DNA of 50,745 nt from Prevotella sp. (GTDB lineage Bacteria > Bacteroidota > Bacteroidia > Bacteroidales > Bacteroidaceae), in assembly GCA_017619445.1 (NCBI GenBank), contig JAFZSI010000060.1:1-50745 (forward strand), written 5' to 3'. The notes below the pieces were generated by a model. The model did not search any database, had not been told where the DNA came from, and saw only the letters and a program-made list of their open reading frames with translations. Shown piece after piece: positions 30,380 to 38,698 of the stretch. Within the stretch, counting starts at the first letter, position 1. The number at the start of each line of letters is the position of its first letter. The position numbers and the translations under genes are program-made.

Positions 30380-32489
30380 CCTGTTGCTCGCCCTGAGTGG
30401 GGCAGCCATGGCATGTGGTTATCCAAGAATCCACAACTACTACGTGTTCAGCGTTTTCAACCGCAACTTGCTTTCCAACCGTTTCGAAGAAATCACCAAC
30501 AAAAACTGGGAAGCCTACACCGAAGGCAAGGTCAAGGAGTATGATGCCGACAAGGTGATGGCCTATGCCAAGTCGAAAAACGACACGGAGATGATGGCCT
30601 ACCTGCGGTTGCTCAACCAGTATCTGAGCATCTGCGGATGGGACAGCAACTCCTGGGAATACCCTTCGAAAGAACAGATAAAGACGCAGGGGGCCAAGCT
30701 GCGCAACATCAGACAGCAGGCACAGGCCAAGGTGCGCTCAAAACTGCGCAGTCAGAACGCGCTGCTCGTCATGCGCTGCAACATGCAATTGGACGACTAT
30801 GCAGCAAATATAAAATTCTGGAACGAAACGGGGCAAGGCATGCGCGAGTCGGTATATCGCGACATGATGCAGGACCTCTACGCACAGGCTTTGCTGAAAA
30901 CTGGAAACAAACCCGAGGCTCTGGAACAATACGCCCAGCTTGGCGACATGCTGAGCATTAAGTGGTGTTTAGAGGAAGACATCAGCCTCAACGCCATCAA
31001 ACAGCTCTACAATCAGGCTCCCAACTCGGCAGGACTGCAGTTTCTGGTGCAGCGGTTCGTCAACGACTCTCAGGACGTGCTCGACGGCAGTCCGTGGGAA
31101 GTGAATTATTTTGAAGATGCTTCAGGCAAGCGCAACCGCGTGAAGCCCGAATACTTGAACCAAGTGAGGCAGTTCATAGACTTTGCCCAGCAAGTGGCAA
31201 AAGAAGGCAAGACCCAGAGCCCAGTGCTCTGGCAGTCGGCTGCAGGATGGCTGGAATATCTTTTCTTCAGCCCGCAGACAGCCAAGCGCATTACCGACAA
31301 GAGCGAGGGTATGGAGGGCACCGAGCGTATGCAGGACAACGCCCGCGTGATTCGCTTCTTCGTGAACGTGAGCAATGCAAAGAACTCGAAGAAAACCGAC
31401 AAGTATGTGGCCGAAGAACTGCAATGGCTGGAAGAAAGAGCTCAGGCCGACCGCGGTGAGACCGACGAATATGGTAACCACTACACCGAAATGCTCGACC
31501 GCGCAGTATATGAGTTCCTCAGCCACCGCTATGACGAATGGAAGCGGCCCGAGGTGGGCACCGCTCTGGCTGGTGTCATCAGCGAGAACCCCGTGGCTTT
31601 CAGCGAATGGTACTACCGCAGCCCCAAAAAGACCGGGGAGGGTGGTTATAACGGTGACTACAGCAACGACTTCACTATGCGCACCGACTCGCTGAACGCA
31701 AAACACATGGCCGACTACGCGGAATACATCAACGGCAACTCATCGGAACCGCTGCAACAGTGGCTCAGCAAGCGCAACTACCGCGACGCAGACTATCTGT
31801 ACGACCTTATTGGCACCAAATACCTGGCAGAGGGAAACCTGGCCAAGGCGGTGGAATACTTGGAAAAGGTGTCGCTGAAATTCCTCAGCTCGCAGAACAT
31901 CTGCCGCTACATGGCCGAGCGTTCGCTCACGGCCGAGCCGTGGATTGAAGACCAGCGCGAGAACCTGGACGACGGGCCCTATGCGGCACAACCAAAATCC
32001 AACATGAAACTACTGTTTGCCAAGCAAATGATTGACTTGCAGAACAAATTGACCGTGGGCAACGAAAAAATGAGACAGGAGACGGCCTACCAGCTGGCAG
32101 TCATCAGCTATCAGGCAAGCTATCTTGGCGACTGCTGGTTCATCACCCACTACGGAAAGAGTGTCATGGACACGGTGAAAGTGGGCGAGTATGACTATGT
32201 GAGCAAGGCCGTTGAATACCTCAACGTGGCCAAGGAAAGCAAAGACATAAAGCTGAAAGAGAAAGCTCTGTATGGACTGGCCTTCATTCCGCTCGACCCG
32301 TGGTATGAACACAAGTGGGATGACAAGGTCATGGAGTATGTTGATGTGGTGCGCCGTGACAGCAAGCAGTACCAGGCAATGATGGAGCTGTGCAACTTCT
32401 ACCGCAAGAATCCCAAAAGCCAGTATGCCTCGAAATGCGACGTGCTGAAACAGTTTGAGAAAGGCAACCCAGAGGAATTTACAATTTAA
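30357..32489 (+). CDS. Exported helical-repeat protein of unknown function
   Basis: 710 residues. Signal peptide MRRFLAVSLLLALSGAAMA, with Cys20 directly after, so either a lipoprotein or a secreted protein (the residue three before Cys is Ala, weak for a lipobox). The rest is almost wholly helical, with TPR-like pairs, for example ALLKTGNKPEALEQYAQLGDML (about 175-197) and YLAEGNLAKAVEYLEKVSLKFL (about 485-505). No catalytic motif seen. It overlaps the upstream lipoprotein gene by 23 bases. I infer that the two form an envelope complex. Its stop codon lies at the start of an AATTTACAATTT repeat. Confidence 0.75.
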   Translation: MRRFLAVSLLLALSGAAMACGYPRIHNYYVFSVFNRNLLSNRFEEITNKNWEAYTEGKVKEYDADKVMAYAKSKNDTEMMAYLRLLNQYLSICGWDSNSWEYPSKEQIKTQGAKLRNIRQQAQAKVRSKLRSQNALLVMRCNMQLDDYAANIKFWNETGQGMRESVYRDMMQDLYAQALLKTGNKPEALEQYAQLGDMLSIKWCLEEDISLNAIKQLYNQAPNSAGLQFLVQRFVNDSQDVLDGSPWEVNYFEDASGKRNRVKPEYLNQVRQFIDFAQQVAKEGKTQSPVLWQSAAGWLEYLFFSPQTAKRITDKSEGMEGTERMQDNARVIRFFVNVSNAKNSKKTDKYVAEELQWLEERAQADRGETDEYGNHYTEMLDRAVYEFLSHRYDEWKRPEVGTALAGVISENPVAFSEWYYRSPKKTGEGGYNGDYSNDFTMRTDSLNAKHMADYAEYINGNSSEPLQQWLSKRNYRDADYLYDLIGTKYLAEGNLAKAVEYLEKVSLKFLSSQNICRYMAERSLTAEPWIEDQRENLDDGPYAAQPKSNMKLLFAKQMIDLQNKLTVGNEKMRQETAYQLAVISYQASYLGDCWFITHYGKSVMDTVKVGEYDYVSKAVEYLNVAKESKDIKLKEKALYGLAFIPLDPWYEHKWDDKVMEYVDVVRRDSKQYQAMMELCNFYRKNPKSQYASKCDVLKQFEKGNPEEFTI

Positions 32490-32613
32490 CAATTTACAAT
32501 TTAGAATATAGGAGTATGGAGTATAGGAGTATAGGAAATGTGTTAGTATGTCACTATGTCTAAACTCCTGTTACTATGTCAAACTCCTCAATCCTCAAAT
32601 CTCAAAATATACT

Positions 32614-34707
32614 ATGATTAACCAACAATTATTGCAACCCAAGAGCATCGTCATTATCGGCGGCTCAAACAACGTGCACAAGCCCGGAGGTGCCATTGTG
32701 CGCAACATCATCAGCGGCGGGTATGAAGGCACACTGCGCATTGTGAACCCCAAGGAAGACGAGGTGCAGGGCATCAAAGCTTTCCACGACGTGAAGGAAG
32801 TGCCCCCGACAGAAATGGCCGTACTTGTGGTGGCCGCACGGTTCTGCCCCGACTATGTGGAGTATCTGGCAGCCGAGAAACAAGTAAGGGCGTTTATCAT
32901 CATCTCAGCGGGCTTCGGAGAGGAAACAGCCGAAGGCGCAGCACTTGAGCAACGCATTCTTGACTCGTGCCAACGCCATGGAGCTGCACTCATAGGTCCC
33001 AACTGCATCGGACTGCTCAACCGCCACCACCACAGCGTATTCACCAAGCCCATTCCCGACCTGAATCCGCAGGGTGTTGACTTCATCAGTGGCTCGGGAG
33101 CCACGGCGGTGTTCATCCTGGAGTCGGCCGTCATCAAGGGACTGCAGTTCAACAGCGTGTGGTCTATCGGCAATGGCAAGCAAATTGGCATTGAAGACGT
33201 GCTGCAATACATGGACGAGCATTTCGACCCCGAACGCGACTCACATGTCAAACTGCTCTATATTGAGAACATCAGCAACCCCGACAAACTGCTCTTCCAT
33301 GCCGGAAACCTCATACGCAAAGGCTGCCGCATTGCTGCCATCAAGGCGGGAAGCAGTGAGAGCGGAAGCCGCGCGGCCAGCAGCCACACGGGTGCCATCG
33401 CCTCAAGCGACAGTGCCGTCGAGGCTTTGTTCCGCAAGGCTGGCATCGTGCGTTGCTTCTCGCGAGAGGAACTGACCACCGTAGGCTGCATCTTCACGCT
33501 GCCGCCACTCAAGGGCAAGAATTTCGCCATCGTCACCCATGCCGGAGGCCCTGGTGTGATGCTCACCGACGCTCTGTCAAAAGGCGGACTGAAAGTGCCA
33601 AGCCTCAACGCACCCGACGAATCGGCCGATGCCTCAAACCTCAAAGAAGCAGCCGAAGAACTAAAACAGCAACTGTTCCCCGGCTCTTCAGTGGCCAATC
33701 CCATCGACATTCTGGCCACAGGAAATGCCCAGCAGCTGGGCGTGGCCATCGACTACTGTGAGCACCGCTTCAAGAACATCGACGCCATCGCCGTGATATT
33801 CGGAACACCTGGCCTCATTCAAATCTACGAGGTCTATGACATGCTCGACAAGAAAATAAAGGAGTGTAAAAAGCCCATCTTCCCCGTCCTGCCGAGCCTG
33901 CATACGGCCGGTCCCGAAGTGGCGGAGTTCCTGAAGAAAGGCCACGTGAACTTCAGCGACGAGGTGACTCTGGCCACGGCTCTGTCGCAAATCATGCGCA
34001 CACCAAAGCCCGCACCTCCCGAGTTGGAGCTCTACGGCGTTGATGTACCACGCATTCGCGAAATCATAGGCAACATAAAAGAGAATGGATACATTGAGCC
34101 TGACCTGGTCAGACAACTGCTTTCGTGCGCAGGCATTCCATTGGTGCCCGAAATGGTGAGCACCTCAAAAGAGGAACTCGCCACATTCGCGGCAAAAGCC
34201 GGCTACCCTGTGGTGGCAAAAGTGGTAGGCCCGCTGCACAAAAGCGATGTGGGAGGCGTGACGCTCAACATACGCACGGAAAAACACCTCATGCTTGAGT
34301 TCGACCGCATGATGGCCATACCCGATGCCAAGGCTGTGATGGTGCAGAAAATGCTGCAAGGCACAGAACTGTTCATCGGCGCGAAATATGAGCCGCGGTT
34401 CGGGCACGTGGTACTCTGCGGACTGGGAGGAATCTTCGTGGAAGTGCTGAAAGACGTTTCGAGCGGCCTCGCCCCGCTGTCTTACGCTGAAGCCTACTCC
34501 ATGATTCACTCGCTGCGAGGCTACAAAATCATCAAAGGCACGCGCGGCCAACAGGGACTCAACGAACAAAAGTATGCAGAAATCATTGTACGGCTGTCAA
34601 CCCTCCTTCGATTTGCAACAGAAATCAAGGAAATGGACATCAACCCACTGCTGGCAGACAAAGACAATGTAGTGGCTGTTGACGCACGCATACGGGTAGA
34701 GAAATAA
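32614..34707 (+). CDS. Acetate--CoA ligase (ADP-forming), fused alpha-beta type
   Basis: 697 residues from ATG 32614; the frame is open to 32548 but only through repeats. Domains in order: CoA-binding Rossmann domain (about 8-130: KSIVIIGGSNNVHKPGGAIVRNI), flavodoxin-like succinyl-CoA-ligase domains (about 150-455) with the phospho-histidine loop AASSHTGAIASSD, and an ATP-grasp domain (about 480-697: GYPVVAKVVGPLHKSDVGGVTLNI, then FGHVVLCGLGGIFVEVLKDVS and KEMDINPLLADKDNVVAVDARI). It turns acetyl- or other acyl-CoA plus ADP and phosphate into acid plus ATP. Substrate not readable. Single-gene unit ending in repeats and a terminator. Confidence 0.92.
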   Translation: MINQQLLQPKSIVIIGGSNNVHKPGGAIVRNIISGGYEGTLRIVNPKEDEVQGIKAFHDVKEVPPTEMAVLVVAARFCPDYVEYLAAEKQVRAFIIISAGFGEETAEGAALEQRILDSCQRHGAALIGPNCIGLLNRHHHSVFTKPIPDLNPQGVDFISGSGATAVFILESAVIKGLQFNSVWSIGNGKQIGIEDVLQYMDEHFDPERDSHVKLLYIENISNPDKLLFHAGNLIRKGCRIAAIKAGSSESGSRAASSHTGAIASSDSAVEALFRKAGIVRCFSREELTTVGCIFTLPPLKGKNFAIVTHAGGPGVMLTDALSKGGLKVPSLNAPDESADASNLKEAAEELKQQLFPGSSVANPIDILATGNAQQLGVAIDYCEHRFKNIDAIAVIFGTPGLIQIYEVYDMLDKKIKECKKPIFPVLPSLHTAGPEVAEFLKKGHVNFSDEVTLATALSQIMRTPKPAPPELELYGVDVPRIREIIGNIKENGYIEPDLVRQLLSCAGIPLVPEMVSTSKEELATFAAKAGYPVVAKVVGPLHKSDVGGVTLNIRTEKHLMLEFDRMMAIPDAKAVMVQKMLQGTELFIGAKYEPRFGHVVLCGLGGIFVEVLKDVSSGLAPLSYAEAYSMIHSLRGYKIIKGTRGQQGLNEQKYAEIIVRLSTLLRFATEIKEMDINPLLADKDNVVAVDARIRVEK

Positions 34708-34804
34708 TTGATAATGAATAATGCATATTTTTTCACTGTCGTTCAACAATTCGTCTCAATTCTCAACTCTCAATTCTCAACTCTATTGACATAACAATAA
34801 AAAT

Positions 34805-34833
34805 GCCCCGATGTCACATCGGGGCTATTTTTT
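34805..34833. terminator. Bidirectional terminator between acyl-CoA ligase and the orphan transcript
   Basis: GCCCCGATG (34805-34813), loop TCA, CATCGGGGC (34817-34825), with TATTTTTT on the plus side and, on the minus side, ATTTTTATTG. It can end the ligase message (plus) and the short transcript from 34977 (minus). Confidence 0.88.
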
Positions 34834-34859
34834 CATTTTGTGTACATACCTTGAATGTT

Positions 34860-34922
34860 TTAGCAGTCTTTTCTTTTATGTAGCATGAAATCTTGGAAAT
34901 TCTGAGCAGCGTATGCAGGCAT
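34860..34922 (-). CDS. Possible 20-residue peptide in an orphan short transcript
   Basis: An ATG frame of 20 residues starting MPAYAAQNFQDFMLHKRKDC and ending in TAA, lying between a strong minus-strand promoter (34984-35015) and a strong terminator (34805-34825). The frame is also open upstream to the transcript start, so a GTG start near 34964 is possible. The transcript of about 170 bases is well supported by its signals; that it is translated is only a guess, and a non-coding RNA is equally likely. Confidence 0.4.
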   Translation of the reverse strand: MPAYAAQNFQDFMLHKRKDC

Positions 34923-34983
34923 GGTATCAATTTTAGTCTGCAAAATCGCAAAAGAATTATTAACCACGGTTTGTTTTCGTGTG

Positions 34984-35015
34984 CAAAGATAGGAACGAAA
35001 TTGACATAAATCAAA
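34984..35015 (-). promoter_or_regulatory. Strong orphan promoter
   Basis: Minus strand: TTTG (35012-35015), exactly 20 bases, TATCTTTG (34984-34991). Nothing recognisable is encoded downstream except the 20-residue frame, then the terminator. Confidence 0.8.
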
Positions 35016-35393
35016 AAAATAACGCTTTTTTGTCGAAAAAACTACGTAAACGTTTTCAAGGAAAACAGCCACAAAACAGGATAAATGATACAAATACAAA
35101 AGAAAATGAAACACAAGAAAAAGTTTTCTGCCATATTTTCATGGTCTGATGTTGCAATATTTTACTCTTTTCTCCCGATTCTACCACTTTCATGTCTCAA
35201 ACCGAAAACGTGTCTGGTTATTAAAGGAAAGGAAAGATGTCGTGAAAGGATAAAAAGCGGGTTACGCGTGGAAGAATGTTCTACATGGTGCGAAGAAACC
35301 ATAAAGCGTGAGAAATTTGCTTAACAATCTGTAAAAATACTTTCAGATGATTCTTTGTTTTATAAAACATCTACATTTTTCAAAAATAATCAT
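35016..35393. other. Spacer without recognised gene
   Basis: AT-rich. A 79-codon plus-strand frame at 35085-35324 has no recognisable family, no promoter box and poor codon character; I do not call it a gene. Nothing else seen before the hflX promoter. Confidence 0.5.
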
Positions 35394-35401
35394 TAACTTT
35401 G
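35394..35401 (+). promoter_or_regulatory. -7 box of the hflX operon
   Basis: TAACTTTG matches TAnnTTTG; upstream region is T-rich without clean TTTG. Leader of about 95 bases, purine-rich (GGAGGTAAAGGAGATGAGGA), before ATG 35502. Confidence 0.5.
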
Positions 35402-35501
35402 CACTAATATTTTTGGTAGAGAAGGAGGTAAAGGAGATGAGGAGGGAAGGAAAAAGAACAAGGGAGGGAATTATTACGAAAAACATTGAACTGAACAAAG
35501 A

Positions 35502-36788
35502 ATGAAAGAATTTGTACTGTCGGAGGTGAAGGCTGAAACTGCGATATTGGTGGGTCTGATTACTCCCCAGCAGAACGAGGCTAAAACCAAAGAGTATCTT
35601 GACGAGCTGGAATTCCTGGCCGACACAGCGGGGGCTGTCACCGTAAAGCGTTTCACGCAGCGGCTGAACGGTCCGAGTCAGGTGTCGTATGTTGGCAAAG
35701 GCAAGCTTCAGGAAATAAAACAATTTATCAAGGACGAGGAGGATGCTGAGCGCGAGATTGGCATGGTGATATTTGACGATGAGCTGTCAGCAAAGCAAAT
35801 CAGAAACATCGAGAATGAGCTGCGGGTGAAGATTTTGGACCGCACAAGTCTTATTCTCGACATATTTGCTATGCGGGCGCAGACGGCCAATGCCAAGACA
35901 CAGGTGGAGCTGGCGCAGTATCGGTACATGCTGCCGCGCCTGCAGCGCCTGTGGACCCACTTAGAGCGTCAGGGCGGCGGCTCGGGCTCGGGAGGTGGTA
36001 AAGGCAGCGTAGGCCTGCGCGGTCCAGGTGAGACACAGTTGGAGATGGACCAGCGCATCATTCGCCAGCGCATTACCTTGCTTAAGGAGCGGCTCGTGGA
36101 GATTGACAAGCAGAAAACCACGCAACGTAAGAACCGCGGACGGCTCATACGCGTGGCATTGGTTGGTTACACCAACGTGGGTAAATCTACTATTATGAAC
36201 CTGCTGGCAAAGAGCGACGTGTTTGCAGAGAACAAACTGTTTGCCACGCTTGACACAACGGTGCGGAAGGTGGTCATCGACAACCTGCCCTTCTTGTTGG
36301 CAGACACGGTAGGCTTCATCCGCAAATTGCCCACCGACCTAGTGGATTCTTTCAAGAGCACGCTCGACGAAACGCGAGAGGCTGATCTGCTGCTGCATAT
36401 TGTCGATATATCGCATCCCGACTTCGAAGAACAGATCAGCGTGGTGGAAAAGACTTTGGGCGACCTCGGCTGTTCTGACAAGCCCTCCATCATTGTCTTC
36501 AACAAGATTGATGCTTATAAATGGGTGGAAAAGGATGCTGACGACCTGACACCCGCCACAAAAGAGAACATCACGCTCAACGAACTGAAAAACACATGGA
36601 TGGCAAGAATTGCTCGGCCCGACTATAAGTCGGCTGAGAGTTGCCTATTCATCTCGGCAAAAGAACGGCAGAACATCGACGAGTTTCGCGACGTAATCTA
36701 CAAGAAAGTGCGTGAGCTGCACGTGCAGAAGTATCCTTACAACGATTTCCTCTACGACGTGGTGGAAGACGAAGAAACCGACAACTGA
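35502..36788 (+). CDS. hflX: GTPase HflX
   Basis: 428 residues. Ribosome-associated GTPase that splits stalled or heat-damaged ribosomes. N-terminal domain (about 1-195) with SQVSYVGKGKLQEIKQFI, DRTSLILDIFAMRAQTANAKTQVELAQYRYMLPRLQRLW and the Gly-rich loop GGGSGSGGGKGSVGLRGPGETQLEMDQR; G domain from about 220: G1 GYTNVGKST, G2 LDTTVRKV, G3 DTVGFIRKLP, G4 FNKID, G5 ISAKE. First gene of a run with DUF4954 (20-base gap), an M16 protease and fumarase. Confidence 0.95.
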   Translation: MKEFVLSEVKAETAILVGLITPQQNEAKTKEYLDELEFLADTAGAVTVKRFTQRLNGPSQVSYVGKGKLQEIKQFIKDEEDAEREIGMVIFDDELSAKQIRNIENELRVKILDRTSLILDIFAMRAQTANAKTQVELAQYRYMLPRLQRLWTHLERQGGGSGSGGGKGSVGLRGPGETQLEMDQRIIRQRITLLKERLVEIDKQKTTQRKNRGRLIRVALVGYTNVGKSTIMNLLAKSDVFAENKLFATLDTTVRKVVIDNLPFLLADTVGFIRKLPTDLVDSFKSTLDETREADLLLHIVDISHPDFEEQISVVEKTLGDLGCSDKPSIIVFNKIDAYKWVEKDADDLTPATKENITLNELKNTWMARIARPDYKSAESCLFISAKERQNIDEFRDVIYKKVRELHVQKYPYNDFLYDVVEDEETDN

Positions 36789-36808
36789 AAAACAAAAACA
36801 GATATAAT

Positions 36809-38662
36809 ATGAACGATTACAGACCATTGACCCTGGACGAGATTGACGTCCTCGAGAGAAACAATTGCTGGGCCGAAGACTGGACCCGCATCAGAGTAGC
36901 AGAAACATTCAAGCCCTATTCATTCCACCGCGTGATGTTCTACGGCGACATCTATCTTGGCTCGTTTGACAAGCAGGTGGAAGTGAGCAAAGGCTTCTTC
37001 AAACACTCGGGCATCAACGATGCCACACTGCGCAACGTTACCGTGGGCAACGACTGTCTCATTGAGAAGGTTGGCAACTACATCAACAACTACTCTATCG
37101 GCAACGACTGCTACATTTCTAACATCTGCACACTGGAAACCACCGACGATGCCACCTACGGCGAAGGCTCGGTCATCAGTGTGCTCAACGAGATGGGCGA
37201 CGGCAACGTCACCCTGTTCCGCGAACTGAACAGCCAGGTGGCAGACTTCATGGTGAAGCACTATCAGGACAAGGCGCTCAGACAAACGCTGCATCAGCTG
37301 ATTGAAGACGAACTGCGGGTGAGCCGCCCTGACCGCGGACAAATAGGCAACAACGTGAAAATCATCAACGCGAAGGACATTACCAACACCATCATCAAAG
37401 GCGACTGCGAAATAAGCGGCGCAGCAAGACTGAGCGAGTGCACCATCATGAGTTCGAAAGACGCTTCGGTGTTCATTGGCACGGGTGTCATCTGCGAAAA
37501 CTCTATCATCTGCGATGGCTGCAGCATCAACAACTCGGTAAAGATGCAGGACTGTTTCGTGGGCGAGGCTTGTCAGATTACTAACGGATTTACGGCAGAA
37601 GCCAGTCTGTTTTTTGCCAATTCGTTCATGGCAAATGGTGAGGCGTGCGCCGCATTCTGCGGTCCGTTCTCGGCCAGCCACCACAAGTCGAGCCTGCTTA
37701 TTGGCGGTGAATTCTCGTTCTACAATGCCGGCTCGAACACCAATTTCTCTAACCACGCTTACAAAATGGGGCCTATGCACTATGGTATCTTGGAACGCGG
37801 TACAAAAACCGCCAGCGGAGCTTACGTGCTAATGCCCGCCACCATAGGAGCGTTCTCGGTGTGCTTCGGCAAACTGATGCACCACCCCGACACCCGTCGT
37901 CTGCCGTTCAGCTATCTCATAGCCTATGGTGAGACCATGTACCTGTCTCCTGGCCGCAACATTACCACCGTGGGACTCTACCGCGATATCAAGAAATGGC
38001 CCAAACGCGATAAACGCTCAAAGCAGTCGCGCAAGTCCATCATCAATTTCGACTGGCTGTCACCTTTCACCGTTGGCGAGATTCTCGAAGGCCGCAAGAT
38101 TCTTGAAGCACTCCGCCAAGCCAGTGGCGACAACGTTTCGACCTACAATTTCCATGAGTATGTCATCAACGCCTCTTCGCTGCGAAAAGGCTTGAAATAC
38201 TATGACATCGCCCTGCGAATCTATATGGGTGCCGTGCTCAAACGCGCACAAAAGGAAGGATTCTTCGGCAAACCTACCAGTAAGGTGGGTGAAGGCAAAT
38301 GGAACGACCTTTCTGGACTTTTGCTGCCCGAAAGCGAGGAACTGCGCATCATCGATGATATTAAGGATGGAACCATTGACAACATTCAGCAACTGCTCGA
38401 CCGGTTCTCAGACATCAACGACCACTACCGCGACTACCGTTGGGTTTGGTCATACCAGCTGATTCTCGACTATTATGGACTGGAGGAAATCACCGAAGAG
38501 GACGCAGACCGCATCCATGAGGATTATGTGCGTGCACGTCGTGCATGGATCGCAGAAATCCGCAAAGATGCTGAGAAGGAGTTTGCCATGGGCGATGTGG
38601 AACAGGAAGTATTTGAAGATTTCCTGTGCAAACTGGACCACGAGGTTGATTTTGAAAACTAA
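36809..38662 (+). CDS. DUF4954 family protein (left-handed beta-helix)
   Basis: 617 residues, matching the Bacteroidetes-specific DUF4954 family. N-terminus MNDYRPLTLDEIDVLERNNCWAEDW; the part from about 60 to 300 shows hexapeptide-like repeats (VTVGNDCLIEKVGNYINNYSIGNDCYISN, IKGDCEISGAARLSECTIM, VICENSIICDGCSINNSVKMQDCFVGEACQITNG), which indicates a left-handed beta-helix as in acyl- and nucleotidyl-transferases. The C-terminal third is helical and charged. No experimental role known to me; a sugar-phosphate or acyl transferase-like activity is inferred from the fold. Between hflX and the M16 protease on one strand. Confidence 0.88.
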   Translation: MNDYRPLTLDEIDVLERNNCWAEDWTRIRVAETFKPYSFHRVMFYGDIYLGSFDKQVEVSKGFFKHSGINDATLRNVTVGNDCLIEKVGNYINNYSIGNDCYISNICTLETTDDATYGEGSVISVLNEMGDGNVTLFRELNSQVADFMVKHYQDKALRQTLHQLIEDELRVSRPDRGQIGNNVKIINAKDITNTIIKGDCEISGAARLSECTIMSSKDASVFIGTGVICENSIICDGCSINNSVKMQDCFVGEACQITNGFTAEASLFFANSFMANGEACAAFCGPFSASHHKSSLLIGGEFSFYNAGSNTNFSNHAYKMGPMHYGILERGTKTASGAYVLMPATIGAFSVCFGKLMHHPDTRRLPFSYLIAYGETMYLSPGRNITTVGLYRDIKKWPKRDKRSKQSRKSIINFDWLSPFTVGEILEGRKILEALRQASGDNVSTYNFHEYVINASSLRKGLKYYDIALRIYMGAVLKRAQKEGFFGKPTSKVGEGKWNDLSGLLLPESEELRIIDDIKDGTIDNIQQLLDRFSDINDHYRDYRWVWSYQLILDYYGLEEITEEDADRIHEDYVRARRAWIAEIRKDAEKEFAMGDVEQEVFEDFLCKLDHEVDFEN

Positions 38663-38698
38663 AGAAAAAGCATAAAAAAAAACTAAAATGAAATAATT

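Noticed and set aside
32548-32613. Upstream extension of the acyl-CoA ligase
   Set aside because: Sequence is repeat-derived; the conserved N-terminus starts just after ATG 32614.
35085-35324. 79-codon plus-strand frame before hflX
   Set aside because: No promoter, no recognisable family, Cys/Lys-rich low-quality sequence.
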